In this document: positions 51,056-60,831 of the stretch, in pieces
Position numbering within the stretch: position 1 is the stretch's first letter
Layout of the letters: each line of letters opens with the position of its first letter
Assembly (NCBI GenBank): GCA_019120315.1
Contig: DWVJ01000002.1
Coordinates: 1 to 64,000 of the forward strand
Length of the DNA stretch: 64,000 nucleotides
From: Candidatus Ruminococcus avistercoris
Lineage (GTDB): Bacteria > Bacillota > Clostridia > Lachnospirales > Lachnospiraceae
Direction of reading: 5' to 3'
Position numbers and translations under genes: made by a program
Notes under the pieces: model-generated
The model's input: the letters and a program-made list of their open reading frames with translations, nothing else
Databases searched by the model: none
Told to the model about the DNA's origin: nothing

Positions 51056-52744
51056 TCACATTTTGCGGAATCTCTGGTACCGGTGATTTGCCAGCTCTTC
51101 TGCGCCCATCTGCTGATACTGTACCAGGAAGCTGCAGATCTGCGCTCTCAGCATCCGGCAGATCGCGTTTTCATTTCCACGGGAAGCAGGGATATCCTCG
51201 GGAATCACTTTCTCGATAATCCCCAGTTCCAGAAGATCACGGGCCGTTATTTTCATCACCCGGGCCGCCTCGTCTGCTTTTTTACTGTCTTTCCACAGGA
51301 TCGAGGCAAATCCTTCCGGCGAGAGGATGGAATATATGGCGTTTTCCATCATCCACACTTCATCGGCCACCGCCATGGCCAGCGCGCCGCCGCTGCCGCC
51401 TTCTCCGATCACCACAGAGAGGATCGGCGTCTTCATATCCGACATTTCAAACAGGTTGTCCGCAATAGCCCGTCCCTGGCCTCTTTCTTCCGCATCCATG
51501 CCGCAGTAAGCTCCCGGCGTATCCACGAAGCAGATAACCGGGCGGTGGAATTTCTCCGCCTGTTTCATCAGCCTCAGCGCCTTGCGATATCCGTCCGGAG
51601 AAGGCATGCCGAAATTTCTCACCAGATTTTCCTTCAGATTTTTCCCCTTTTGCTGGCCGATCACCGTCACGGGAGTATCGCCCAGCATGGCGATTCCGCC
51701 CACGATGGATCCGTCGTCTTTGAAGTAACGGTCTCCGTGCAGTTCAAGGAAGTCTGTAAAAATCCCTTCAATATAGTCCAGCGCCGTCAGCCGGTCCGCC
51801 TTTCTGGAGGCTTCCACCACCTCCCAGGCGTCTTTCTTTTCTTTCCCCGGATGACTTTCCGCCAGTTCCGACTCCGCGGGCGCGCTGGCCGGTTTGCCGC
51901 AGGTATGCATGCGGATCAGATCAGAAAGTACCTTTCTCATCTCAGAGCGTTCCACGATACGGTCGATAAACCCATGCTCCAGAAGAAACTCCGACCGCTG
52001 GAACCCTTCCGGAAGTTTCTGACGGATCGTCTGCTCGATGACTCTGGGACCGGCAAAACCGATCAGAGCGCCCGGCTCCGCCAGAATGATATCTCCCAGC
52101 ATGGCAAAACTTGCCGTCACCCCGCCGGTTGTGGGATCTGTCAAGACAGAAATGTATAAAAGCCCTGCATTGCTGTGCCTTTTAAGCGCCGCGGAAGTCT
52201 TCTCCATCTGCATCAGCGAAACCATGCCTTCCTGCATTCTGGCTCCTCCGGAACAGCAAAACAGGATGACAGGGAGCTTCTTTTCTGTGGCCCGCTCCAC
52301 CGCACGGGTGATCTTTTCGCCCACCACATAGCCCATACTTCCCATCAGGAAACGGGCGTCGATGATGCCAATGGCAATTCTCTGGCCTTCTATGGACGCT
52401 TCGCCGGTCATGATTCCCTCATACAGTCCGGTCTTTTCGCGGCAGGCTTCCAGCTTCTCTTCATATCCCGCAAACTGCAGCGGATCCGGAGTCTGAATAT
52501 CCTCGTCCCAGGGAGTGAAACTTCCCCTGTCCACGATCATTCTCATCCTGCGCTTCGCGTTCAGACGAAAATAGGCGCCGCACTTGGGACAGGCATAATA
52601 ATTGGCCTTCACATCGTCCCGGTAAATCAGTTCCTGGCATTTCCCGCATTTGGCCCAGAGGGTTTTCAGAACATCCGGTTCCTCCCCTCTTCCCTTTTTC
52701 ATATTCATATTGGATGGAGTTCTTCGCAATAAATCTTTTAACAT
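51056..52744 (-). CDS. accDA: Acetyl-CoA carboxylase carboxyltransferase, fused beta-alpha (AccD-AccA)
   Basis: 562 residues combining both carboxyltransferase subunits. The AccD half (about 1-270) has the zinc ribbon Cys 33, 36, 52, 55 and the oxyanion GG in [10 protein letters not shown]; a 35-residue linker rich in Ala/Glu/Lys joins the AccA half (about 300-562), with its [15 protein letters not shown] and [10 protein letters not shown] loops. In most bacteria these are two genes. Transfers the carboxyl group from biotin to acetyl-CoA. Confidence 0.93.
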   Translation of the reverse strand: MLKDLLRRTPSNMNMKKGRGEEPDVLKTLWAKCGKCQELIYRDDVKANYYACPKCGAYFRLNAKRRMRMIVDRGSFTPWDEDIQTPDPLQFAGYEEKLEACREKTGLYEGIMTGEASIEGQRIAIGIIDARFLMGSMGYVVGEKITRAVERATEKKLPVILFCCSGGARMQEGMVSLMQMEKTSAALKRHSNAGLLYISVLTDPTTGGVTASFAMLGDIILAEPGALIGFAGPRVIEQTIRQKLPEGFQRSEFLLEHGFIDRIVERSEMRKVLSDLIRMHTCGKPASAPAESELAESHPGKEKKDAWEVVEASRKADRLTALDYIEGIFTDFLELHGDRYFKDDGSIVGGIAMLGDTPVTVIGQQKGKNLKENLVRNFGMPSPDGYRKALRLMKQAEKFHRPVICFVDTPGAYCGMDAEERGQGRAIADNLFEMSDMKTPILSVVIGEGGSGGALAMAVADEVWMMENAIYSILSPEGFASILWKDSKKADEAARVMKITARDLLELGIIEKVIPEDIPASRGNENAICRMLRAQICSFLVQYQQMGAEELANHRYQRFRKM

Positions 52745-52769
52745 TTCTTCACCTGATCCTTATCACTGG

Positions 52770-54107
52770 CTACAGATACTTCTCGATAAACGAAGTATCC
52801 TGCTTTCCTTCCATAAACACCGGATGGGTAATGATCTTCATCTGGTACTCCTGATTGGTATCCACACCTTCGATGATCAGTTCATCCAGCGCCATGCGCA
52901 TTTTCTGAATCGCTTCTTCCCGGTCCTTCCCATGTACGATGATTTTTGCAATCATGGAATCATAATTTGGCGGAATCCGATATCCGTTGTACACGGCGCT
53001 GTCAATCCGAATTCCGTTTCCGCCGGGAAAATGACTGTCCACAATAGTGCCCGGGCAGGGCATAAAATTCTTATCCGGATTTTCCGCATTGATCCGGCAT
53101 TCCATGGCATGGCCTCTTAACACCACATCTTTTTGTTCCAGCTTCAGAGGTTCGCCAGCCGCGATCCGGATCTGTTCCTTGATCAGATCCAGGCCGGTCA
53201 CCGCTTCCGTCACCGGATGTTCCACCTGAATCCGGGTATTCATCTCTATAAAATAGAAATTTTTCTGTTTGTCTACCAGAAACTCGATGGTCCCCGCGCT
53301 CTCGTATCCGGCTGCCTTGGCCGCCTTCACCGCCGCTTCTCCCATCTGGGCGCGCAGTTTTTGCGTAATCGCAGAACTGGGAGATTCCTCCACCATCTTC
53401 TGGTGACGTCTTTGCACCGAACAGTCTCTCTCTCCCAGATGGATCACATGGCCGTAACTGTCCGCCAGAATCTGAAATTCAATATGACGGGGTTCTTCCA
53501 CAAAGCGTTCGATATACATGGTGGGATCCGAAAAACCCTGTTCCGCCTCACGCTGCGCCGTCTTGAACTGGGTATCAAACTCCTCCGGCGTCATAGCCAC
53601 ACGCATACCCCGGCCGCCGCCGCCGGCCGCCGCCTTGATCATGACCGGATAGCCGATCTGGGCAGCCTGAGCCTTTCCCTTTTTCGCATCCAGCACCGGC
53701 TCCCTGCTGCCGGGAACCACCGGTACGCCCGCTTCGATCATGGTATTTCTGGCCTGGGCTTTATTTCCCATCTTTTCAATGACTTCACTGTTTGGCCCGA
53801 TAAACTTCACGCCGCATTTTTCGCACATGCGGGCAAATTTGCTGTTCTCCGAAAGAAAGCCAAATCCCGGATGGATGGCCTGCGCATTCATGGTGATCGT
53901 CGCGCTTAAGATCCGCTCCATGGAAAGATAACTGTCCTTGGAGGGCGCCGGCCCGATACAGACAGCCTCGTCCGCCAGCAGCGTATGCAGCGCATCTTTG
54001 TCCGCCTCCGAATAAACGGCGACAGTGCGGATGCCCATCTCCTTACAGGCGCGGATAATCCGCACAGCGATCTCTCCCCGATTGGCAATCAAAATTTTAT
54101 TAAACAT
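52770..54107 (-). CDS. accC: Biotin carboxylase AccC
   Basis: 445 residues from ATG 54107 (AAGGGGAAAG upstream; the frame extends to 54122). ATP-dependent carboxylation of biotin on AccB. ATP-grasp with GGGGRGMR (about 162-169), the EMNTRIQVEHPVTE catalytic line and the biotin carboxylase C-terminal domain. Between fabZ and accDA. Confidence 0.96.
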   Translation of the reverse strand: MFNKILIANRGEIAVRIIRACKEMGIRTVAVYSEADKDALHTLLADEAVCIGPAPSKDSYLSMERILSATITMNAQAIHPGFGFLSENSKFARMCEKCGVKFIGPNSEVIEKMGNKAQARNTMIEAGVPVVPGSREPVLDAKKGKAQAAQIGYPVMIKAAAGGGGRGMRVAMTPEEFDTQFKTAQREAEQGFSDPTMYIERFVEEPRHIEFQILADSYGHVIHLGERDCSVQRRHQKMVEESPSSAITQKLRAQMGEAAVKAAKAAGYESAGTIEFLVDKQKNFYFIEMNTRIQVEHPVTEAVTGLDLIKEQIRIAAGEPLKLEQKDVVLRGHAMECRINAENPDKNFMPCPGTIVDSHFPGGNGIRIDSAVYNGYRIPPNYDSMIAKIIVHGKDREEAIQKMRMALDELIIEGVDTNQEYQMKIITHPVFMEGKQDTSFIEKYL

Positions 54108-54121
54108 ACTTTCCCCTTCCA

Positions 54122-54547
54122 TCAGCTTACAATGAACGTCATTTCAGCGGATACCGCCATCTCGCCGTTCACCTTGGCAACTGCCTTGCCCACTCCGATG
54201 GGGCCTTTCTGCTTGATGATCTCACAGGACAGGGAAAGCGTGTCGCCCGGCACTACTTTCCTGCGGAACTTCACTTTATCCATGCCGCCGAAAAAAGCGG
54301 TCCTTCCTTTATTTTCCGGTACGCTCAAGATCGCTACCGCTCCCACCTGAGCCAGCGCCTCCACGATCAGTACGCCGGGCATCACCGGCTCCTGGGGAAA
54401 ATGACCGGCGAAGAACTCTTCCCGGAAGGTTACGCACTTTATGCCGCACGCCCTTACGCCCGGCTCCAGTTCATCAATCCGGTCCACCAGTAAAAAGGGG
54501 TGGCGATGCGGAATAATCTGTTCAATCTCTTTAATTCCCAATGCCAT
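54122..54547 (-). CDS. fabZ: 3-hydroxyacyl-ACP dehydratase FabZ
   Basis: 141 residues from ATG 54547 with AAGGAG 6 bases upstream; the frame extends to 54610, overlapping accB. Hot-dog fold with [12 protein letters not shown] and [12 protein letters not shown] (catalytic His and Glu). It is the only dehydratase in the operon. No FabM isomerase is visible, so how unsaturated fatty acids arise is unclear. Confidence 0.95.
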   Translation of the reverse strand: MALGIKEIEQIIPHRHPFLLVDRIDELEPGVRACGIKCVTFREEFFAGHFPQEPVMPGVLIVEALAQVGAVAILSVPENKGRTAFFGGMDKVKFRRKVVPGDTLSLSCEIIKQKGPIGVGKAVAKVNGEMAVSAEMTFIVS

Positions 54548-54557
54548 AATCTGCTCC

Positions 54558-54980
54558 TTACTCGACACGGAACAACAGCTGGCCAAATTCCACCACCTGT
54601 TCGTTTTCAATCACGATCTCTGTGATCACGCCGTCTCTGTCGCTTTCAATCTCATTCATCAGCTTCATGGTCTCGATAATTCCTAAAACCTGTCCCTTCT
54701 TTACGGTATCTCCCACATGCACATAGGGCTCGGCATCCTCCGCAGGAGCGCTGTAGAACGTTCCCACCAGGGGGGATTTGATCCAGGTTCCGTCATCCAC
54801 AAACTCTTCTTCCGCAGCCGGCGCTGCCGGTTCTGCTTTCTGAGGCGCTTTCGGCGCAGCCACAGCCGCAGGAGCGCCTGCTTTCAGTACCAGTTTCATA
54901 TCTCCTTCACTGTACTCAAACTCTGTCAGTGAAGATTTGGAGACCGTCTCGATCAGACGGATAATCTGTTCTGTATCCAT
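54558..54980 (-). CDS. accB: Biotin carboxyl carrier protein AccB
   Basis: 140 residues: N-terminal helix, Ala/Pro-rich linker (about 30-60), and biotinyl domain with biotin-accepting Lys about 106 in ETMKLMNE. Ends 11 bases before fabZ. Confidence 0.95.
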   Translation of the reverse strand: MDTEQIIRLIETVSKSSLTEFEYSEGDMKLVLKAGAPAAVAAPKAPQKAEPAAPAAEEEFVDDGTWIKSPLVGTFYSAPAEDAEPYVHVGDTVKKGQVLGIIETMKLMNEIESDRDGVITEIVIENEQVVEFGQLLFRVE

Positions 54981-54988
54981 AGCTCCTC

Positions 54989-56224
54989 CTATTTCTCAAA
55001 CCGTTTCACACAAAGGGTTGCGTTATGTCCGCCAAATCCCAGAGAATTGCTCAGGCAGCAGTTTACCTCCTGTTCGACGGGGCCATCTGTGATGTAATCC
55101 AGATCACATTCTTCATCCGGTACACGGTAGCCTACCGTGGGATGCAGGTAATTATCCTCAATGGATTTCACGCAGGTGATGAATTCCACGCCGCCGGCCG
55201 CTCCCAGCAGATGGCCTACCATAGATTTGGTGGAGCTGATTTTTACCCGTGACGCCTCTTCTTTCATGGCCAGCTTAATGGCCTTGGTCTCAAAGAGGTC
55301 GTTGTGGTGGGTGCCGGTACCGTGGGCGTTGATGTAATCCACATCGGCCGGCGTCACTTTCGCATCGGCCATGGCCATCTCCATCGCCTTGGCTGCGCCG
55401 CTTCCGTCTTCCGCCGGCGATGTGATGTGGAAGGCGTCGCTGGTGGCGCCGTAGCCCACGATTTCCGCATAGATTTTCGCGTTTCTTTTCAGGGCGTGTT
55501 CCAATTCTTCCAGCACGACCACGCCGGCTCCCTCGCCCATGACGAATCCGCCCCTTTCTTTATCGAAAGGAATGGAAGCGCGCAGGGGATCCTCCGCAGT
55601 CGTCAGCGCCGTCAGGGAAGTAAAACCAGCCATGCCGCTGGGCGTGATGGCGCTTTCCGTCCCGCCGGCCACCATCACTTCCGCGTCTCCGTACTGGATC
55701 GTGCGGAATGCTTCTCCGATGGAGTGGGTGCCTGTGGCGCAGGCGGTAACCACGTTGATGCTTTTTCCTTTTAAACCAAACAGAATGCTGACATTTCCTG
55801 CCGCCATATTACTGATCAGCATGGGAACCATCAGCGGGCTGACTTTTCTCGGGCCGCCCTTGAGCAGTTTTTGAAACTCTCTTTCAATGGTCTGCAGACT
55901 GCCGATGCCGGAACCGATGCTGACGCCCACACGATAAGGATCCTCCTGCTGCAGATCCAGTCCGGAATCCTTCAGCGCCTCTTCTGTAGCCGCCACCGCA
56001 TAATGGCAGAAAGCCTCCATCCGGCGGGCAGTCTTGGCGTCCATATGTTCTCTGGCATCAAATCCTTTTACTTCGGCAGCCAGCTTTACTTTATAATCTG
56101 TGGCATCCATTTTGGTGATCTCCCCGATCCCAACGGTCTGCTTTTTCACCGCCGCCCAAAATTCATCCACACTGTTTCCGATGGGAGTGATGGCTCCCAT
56201 TCCCGTCACTACTACTCGTTTCAT
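54989..56224 (-). CDS. fabF: 3-oxoacyl-ACP synthase II FabF
   Basis: 411 residues. Elongating condensing enzyme with Cys 162 (VTACATGTHS), His in HGTGTHHND and His in GHLLGAAGG. AAGGAGG lies 8 bases before the ATG. Follows fabG by 11 bases. In operons with FabK and without FabB it elongates all chain lengths. Confidence 0.96.
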   Translation of the reverse strand: MKRVVVTGMGAITPIGNSVDEFWAAVKKQTVGIGEITKMDATDYKVKLAAEVKGFDAREHMDAKTARRMEAFCHYAVAATEEALKDSGLDLQQEDPYRVGVSIGSGIGSLQTIEREFQKLLKGGPRKVSPLMVPMLISNMAAGNVSILFGLKGKSINVVTACATGTHSIGEAFRTIQYGDAEVMVAGGTESAITPSGMAGFTSLTALTTAEDPLRASIPFDKERGGFVMGEGAGVVVLEELEHALKRNAKIYAEIVGYGATSDAFHITSPAEDGSGAAKAMEMAMADAKVTPADVDYINAHGTGTHHNDLFETKAIKLAMKEEASRVKISSTKSMVGHLLGAAGGVEFITCVKSIEDNYLHPTVGYRVPDEECDLDYITDGPVEQEVNCCLSNSLGFGGHNATLCVKRFEK

Positions 56225-56235
56225 GGATTTCCTCC

Positions 56236-56976
56236 TTACATTACCATTCCGCCGTCTACATGGAGCACCTGTCCCGTAATGTAACGGCTTTTTTCAGACG
56301 CCAGGAATACCACGGCATCCGCCACATCCTCCGGCTTGCCAAAATGGCCCAGCGGAATCGTGGCCGCCGCATTCTCTTTCACCTTGTCCGACAGCACGTC
56401 CGTCATATCTGTCTCGATAAAACCGGGAGCCACCGCATTAACCGTAATGCCCCTGGATGCCACCTCCCGGGCGATGGATTTCGTCATGCCGATCAGGCCC
56501 GCCTTGGAAGCGCTGTAGTTTACCTGGCCGGCGTTTCCTGTCACGCCGGATACGGAAGAGATGTTGATAATGCGGCCGCTTCTCTGTTTGATCATCGCTT
56601 TCACCGCCCATTTGCTGCAGTGGTAAGCTCCTTTCAGGTTGATATCGATGACGCTGTTAAAATCTTCTTCCTTCATCCGCATCAAAAGGCCGTCTCTGGT
56701 GATGCCCGCATTATTGACCAGGATATCGATGCGGCCATGACGGGCAAGAATATCCGCAAAGGCCTTCTCGACCGCTTCATAATCCGCCACATTAAAGGGG
56801 CAGACTTCCGCCTGGCCGCCGGCTTCCTGTATTTCTCTGGCTGTTTCCTGTGCTTTTTCCACAGAACCGTTACAGTTTATGATAACCGCAGCTCCTTCTT
56901 CCGCCAGCGCCAGGGCAATGGCTCTTCCGATTCCCCGAGCGCCTCCTGTTACAACTGCCACCTGATTTTCCAACAT
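56236..56976 (-). CDS. fabG: 3-oxoacyl-ACP reductase FabG
   Basis: 246 residues from ATG 56976, which has GGAGG 5 bases upstream; ATG 56988 is the alternative. Short-chain dehydrogenase with TGGARGIG (about 10-17), NNAG, and the catalytic Ser and YSASK (Tyr-x-x-x-Lys). NADPH-dependent. Confidence 0.96.
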   Translation of the reverse strand: MLENQVAVVTGGARGIGRAIALALAEEGAAVIINCNGSVEKAQETAREIQEAGGQAEVCPFNVADYEAVEKAFADILARHGRIDILVNNAGITRDGLLMRMKEEDFNSVIDINLKGAYHCSKWAVKAMIKQRSGRIINISSVSGVTGNAGQVNYSASKAGLIGMTKSIAREVASRGITVNAVAPGFIETDMTDVLSDKVKENAAATIPLGHFGKPEDVADAVVFLASEKSRYITGQVLHVDGGMVM

Positions 56977-57025
56977 GTTCTCCTCCATCTTTCTGCCTTA
57001 CCGCATATAGTTTTAAAGGGCAGTG

Positions 57026-57949
57026 TTATCTGCCCAGATATTCTTTCAAACCTTCCAGTGATTCCCAGGTATTCACATTGTATACGGATACCTCACGGGA
57101 TATCTTTTTCACAAAAGACGCCAGGGTTTTCCCGGGGCCGATCTCCACGAACCGATCCACACCGGCGGCAATCATGTTCTCCACACTCTGCTGCCATCTG
57201 ACGGAACTGCTGACCTGACGCACCAGCAGATCTTTGATCTCTTCGGTACCTTCCACATAGGACGCCGTCACATTGGTCACATAGGGAATACTGTGTTCTG
57301 TCAGTACAACCGGTTCCAGCACCTCTCCCAGCTTCTTTCCGGCGCCGGCCAGCATACTGGAGTGGAAGGGTCCGCTCACTTTCAGGGGCACAGTCCGCTT
57401 GGCGCCGGCCTCTTTCAAAGCCTGGCAGGCCGTCTGTACCGCGTCGGTTTTACCGGAGATCACGATCTGGCCGGGACAGTTATAGTTCGCCACTTCCACA
57501 CCGTCGATGGGATCTACCACCTGATCGATCTGTTCCGCTGTCATACCCAGCACAGCCGCCATGGCTCCCTGTCCCAGAGGCACCGCCTCCTGCATCAGAA
57601 TTCCCCTTTGACGGACCACTTTTACCGCATCCGCAAAGGTCATGGCTTTGCAGGATACCAGGGCGCAGTATTCACCCAGGCTTAAACCGGCCGTCACATC
57701 CGGCGTATAACCCATTTCTTCTATCTGCGCCAGCATGGCCACGCTGGTGGTCACCAGGGCTGCCTGTGTATACTCTGTGATATCCAGTCTGTCATTTTCC
57801 TCAAAGCAGAGCTCTTCCATGGAAAATCCCAGAAGCTGGCTGCTTTTTTCATAGATTTCTCTGGACAGCGCGCAGTTTTCATAAAAGTCCTTTCCCATGC
57901 CCGCCTTCTGCGCACCCTGTCCCGGGAATATATATGCTATTTTTCCCAC
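57026..57949 (-). CDS. fabD: Malonyl-CoA:ACP transacylase FabD
   Basis: 307 residues. Nucleophile Ser 90 in GLSLGEY; catalytic His in GPFHSSML. FPGQGAQ near the start. Overlaps the fabK end by 13 bases. Confidence 0.96.
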   Translation of the reverse strand: MGKIAYIFPGQGAQKAGMGKDFYENCALSREIYEKSSQLLGFSMEELCFEENDRLDITEYTQAALVTTSVAMLAQIEEMGYTPDVTAGLSLGEYCALVSCKAMTFADAVKVVRQRGILMQEAVPLGQGAMAAVLGMTAEQIDQVVDPIDGVEVANYNCPGQIVISGKTDAVQTACQALKEAGAKRTVPLKVSGPFHSSMLAGAGKKLGEVLEPVVLTEHSIPYVTNVTASYVEGTEEIKDLLVRQVSSSVRWQQSVENMIAAGVDRFVEIGPGKTLASFVKKISREVSVYNVNTWESLEGLKEYLGR

Positions 57950-58878
57950 TTTTCTGCTCCTTTTAACAGCTCTTGCGTCTCCTGAACCAGTTCTTCGATG
58001 ATTTCTTTACAGGACTGACGCTTTTTGATCAGTCCGGCGATCTGTCCGGCCATCACGGTTCCCGTCTTAATGTCGCCCTCCTGCACCGCTCTTCTTAAAG
58101 AGCCCACAGTCAGCCCTTCCAGTTCTTCGAAGGAAGCGCCGTCTTTTTCCTTCTGCAGATAATCTTTGGTGTTCTGATTGCGCAGGGAACGAACCGGATG
58201 TCCCGTGGAACGTCCCGTCACCACGCTGTCGATATCTTTGGCCTTGATGATCCGGTCCTTGTAATTGTCATGGACGATGGATTCATCCGATACCACAAAA
58301 CGGGTTCCGATCTGAACCCCTTCCGCTCCCAGCAGGAACATGGCCGCCATGCCTCTGCCATCGCCGACGCCGCCGGCGCCGATTACGGGGATATTTACAG
58401 CATCCACAACCTGGGGAACCAGCGTCATGGTCGTCTGCTCGCCGATGTGACCGCCGGCTTCACAGCCTTCCGCCACGACGGCATCCGCGCCGTACCGCTC
58501 CATCCTCTTGGCCAGCGCAACGCTTGCCACAACAGGGATGACTTTGATGCCCGCATCTTTCCATGCCGCCATATATTTTTCAGGGTTTCCGGCTCCTGTG
58601 GTGATCACCGGAACCTTCTCCTCGATCACCAGCTGCGCGATCTCTTCCGCGCTGGGGCTGAGCAGCATGATATTTACGCCAAAAGGCTTATTCGTCAGTT
58701 CTCTTGCCTTGCGGATTTCCTCCCGTACCACTTCCGCCGGAGCATTCGCAGCGCCAATCAGTCCGAGACCACCTGCCTCTGAAACTGCGGCCGCCAGATG
58801 ATGTTCCGCAACCCAGGCCATACCGCCCTGGATAATAGGATACTGTGTACCTAAAATTTCTGTTACTCTCGTCTTCAT
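57937..58878 (-). CDS. fabK: Enoyl-ACP reductase II FabK
   Basis: 313 residues. FMN-dependent enoyl reductase, replacing FabI. IIQGGMAWV near the start, GCEAGGHIG (about 140-148), and GAGGVGDGRG for FMN phosphate. It confers intrinsic triclosan tolerance in other species. Follows acpP by 33 bases. Confidence 0.94.
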   Translation of the reverse strand: MKTRVTEILGTQYPIIQGGMAWVAEHHLAAAVSEAGGLGLIGAANAPAEVVREEIRKARELTNKPFGVNIMLLSPSAEEIAQLVIEEKVPVITTGAGNPEKYMAAWKDAGIKVIPVVASVALAKRMERYGADAVVAEGCEAGGHIGEQTTMTLVPQVVDAVNIPVIGAGGVGDGRGMAAMFLLGAEGVQIGTRFVVSDESIVHDNYKDRIIKAKDIDSVVTGRSTGHPVRSLRNQNTKDYLQKEKDGASFEELEGLTVGSLRRAVQEGDIKTGTVMAGQIAGLIKKRQSCKEIIEELVQETQELLKGAEKWEK

Positions 58879-58911
58879 GGCTTGCCTGCCTTTCTTTTCT
58901 TTAATAAGCGA

Positions 58912-59145
58912 TTACTCTTCGATACCTTTGTTTTTCAGATAATCCAGTACATCCTGTACGGTAACCATGCTCTCCAGATCCTCTGCCGGAATCTCGATCT
59001 CATACTCGTCTTCCAGATTGGTCACCAGTTCAAAAAGATCCAGGGAATCTGCATTCAGATCTTCTTTCAGTGATTTTTCGGGAGTTACTTCCTCCGCATC
59101 AATTCCCAGCTGGTCTGCGATCATTTCTTTCATTTTTTCTAACAT
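58912..59145 (-). CDS. acpP: Acyl carrier protein
   Basis: 77 residues, acidic, with the phosphopantetheine Ser 34 in NADSLDLFEL. AGGAGAAC precedes the ATG. Between fabH and fabK. Confidence 0.96.
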   Translation of the reverse strand: MLEKMKEMIADQLGIDAEEVTPEKSLKEDLNADSLDLFELVTNLEDEYEIEIPAEDLESMVTVQDVLDYLKNKGIEE

Positions 59146-59204
59146 TGTTCTGTTCTCCTTTTTTCTTTTTTAATTTTTTATTTGTAATGCGCCCGCAGCG
59201 CTTT

Positions 59205-60161
59205 TTACCATTCCAGAAGGGCGCTGGCCCAGCTTAAGCCGCCGCCGAAAGCGGCCAGTATGACTTTATCGCCCGTTTTGATCTTTCCGGCCTGATTGTA
59301 TTCATCCAGCAGGACCGGTATGCTGGCAGCCGACAGATTGCCGCAGTGATCCATGTTCATGGGCATCTTTTCCGCCGGGATCTTCAGATGCTTCGCGGCT
59401 GCTTCCAGGATCCTTTTATTTGCCTGGTGGAAAATGAAGTGATCCACATCTTCTACTTTCATATCGCCTGATGCAAGCACCGTCTGTATGGTTTTGGGCA
59501 GACGGCGCACTGCAAATTTATAAACTTCCTGTCCGTTCATACGCAGCTTTCCGGCCGCTCCCTTGTTTACCACCGGATTGGTGATGGGCCATCCTTCACA
59601 GTAAAGTACGGGGCCTTTGACGCCATCGCTGCCCATATCCATGGCCAGGATGCCCGTCTCATCCGCTCCCAGCACAGCGGCTCCCGCGCCGTCGCCAAAC
59701 AGGATGCAGGTGCTTCTGTCATCCCAGTCCACCACCCGGGACAGAGTCTCGGCAGCCACCACCAGAATTTTCTGATACATACCCGCCTGAATATAGGCCG
59801 CCGCCGTATTGATGGAATAGATAAATCCAGAGCAGGCGGCGCTCAGATCCATACAGGGAATGTTGGGGGCTCCGATAGCTGCCTGCAGCTGACAGGAAGC
59901 ATTGGGAAACAGATAATCCGGTGTGAACGTCGCCACAATGATCATATCCAGGTCATCCGCCGTCAGATGACTGTTTTCCAGCGCTCTTTCTGCGGCTTTC
60001 GCAGCCATGAAAACGGTTCCCTCATCCGTCAGATGTCGTTCCCTTATTCCCGTGCGCTCCCGGATCCATTCATCGCTGGTTTCCACCAGTTTTGCCATAT
60101 CGTCATTTGTCAGTACGTGTTCCGGTAAATAACTTCCGGTACCTAATATTCTCGCTTTCAC
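59205..60161 (-). CDS. fabH: 3-oxoacyl-ACP synthase III FabH
   Basis: 318 residues from GTG 60161 with GGAGG 7 bases upstream. Starts chains from acyl-CoA and malonyl-ACP. Catalytic Cys 110 (SAACSGF), His in FIFHQANKRI and Asn in GNLSAAS. First gene of the fab operon, downstream of a strong promoter with FabT-like sites. Confidence 0.96.
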   Translation of the reverse strand: MKARILGTGSYLPEHVLTNDDMAKLVETSDEWIRERTGIRERHLTDEGTVFMAAKAAERALENSHLTADDLDMIIVATFTPDYLFPNASCQLQAAIGAPNIPCMDLSAACSGFIYSINTAAAYIQAGMYQKILVVAAETLSRVVDWDDRSTCILFGDGAGAAVLGADETGILAMDMGSDGVKGPVLYCEGWPITNPVVNKGAAGKLRMNGQEVYKFAVRRLPKTIQTVLASGDMKVEDVDHFIFHQANKRILEAAAKHLKIPAEKMPMNMDHCGNLSAASIPVLLDEYNQAGKIKTGDKVILAAFGGGLSWASALLEW

Positions 60162-60201
60162 CTTAACCTCCAGTGTCGGATTCTGTTTTGTTGTAAAATA
60201 T

Positions 60202-60224
60202 TTTCGAACTCAAACTATTCAAAT
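60202..60224 (-). promoter_or_regulatory. FabT-like operator candidate at the fab operon start
   Basis: On the minus strand two TTTGA half-sites 9 bp apart lie just after the predicted start, and a third, weaker arm (CGAAA) follows. FabT sites are described as TTTGA-N3-TCAAA palindromes; here only half-sites are good. Position in the early leader suits repression. Confidence 0.4.
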
Positions 60225-60232
60225 CTTAAAGT

Positions 60233-60260
60233 ATTATATCATGACAGAAAACGTTGTCAA
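60233..60260 (-). promoter_or_regulatory. Promoter of the fab operon
   Basis: TTGACA (60260-60255), 16-bp spacer, TATAAT (60238-60233); both hexamers match consensus. The leader is about 65 bases. Confidence 0.75.
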
Positions 60261-60267
60261 CCATAAA

Positions 60268-60828
60268 TTACAAAAAGGTATCCAGTTTTTCCCGGATACG
60301 CAGAAAATCCTCTTTTGTCTCTTCCATTTTGGAGGGATCCCGCAGCAAAGCGGAAGGGTGATAAACCCCGGTCAGGAAAAACCCTTTTCGCTCCGTCCAC
60401 TGACCATGCTCCCTCGTAATGCGAAAATCAGACCGGATCACACGGCAGGCTGCAATCCGCCCCAGACAGACCATGATTCTGGGACGGATCAGCGCCGTTT
60501 CATATTTCAGGTAAGGCATGCAGGCCTCCTGCTCCTCACTTTCCGGATCCCGGTTCCCCGGCGGATGACACTTGTTGATATTGGTGATATAGATCTGCTC
60601 CCGGGAAAGGCCGATGGATTCCAGCAGTTCATCCAGCACCTGCCCGGATCGTCCCACAAAAGGAATCCCCTGCTCGTCCTCCACCCTTCCCGGCGCTTCC
60701 GCGATCAGCATGATTTTACTTTTCAGGTCGCCCCGCCCCATCACCGGGCGCTTCCGCGTCCGGCAAAGACCGCATCGGCTGCAGTGATCCACAAAATGTT
60801 TCAGTTCATCCCAGGTATACAGATTCAT
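60268..60828 (-). CDS. Uracil-DNA glycosylase, family 4 (Fe-S type)
   Basis: 186 residues. Removes uracil from DNA. Four Cys expected to bind a [4Fe-4S] cluster: CSRC near residue 16, then two Cys about 17 apart (ACMPYL ... IMVCLG). Active-site segments AEAPG (about 44) and HPSALLR (about 155). It ends 8 bases before the fab promoter -35, and starts 3 bases after the ABC permease stop, so is probably cotranscribed with the ABC operon. Confidence 0.9.
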   Translation of the reverse strand: MNLYTWDELKHFVDHCSRCGLCRTRKRPVMGRGDLKSKIMLIAEAPGRVEDEQGIPFVGRSGQVLDELLESIGLSREQIYITNINKCHPPGNRDPESEEQEACMPYLKYETALIRPRIMVCLGRIAACRVIRSDFRITREHGQWTERKGFFLTGVYHPSALLRDPSKMEETKEDFLRIREKLDTFL

Positions 60829-60831
60829 CTT

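Noticed and set aside
51032-52159. 375-residue open frame on the plus strand
   Set aside because: Antisense to accDA with no family features.
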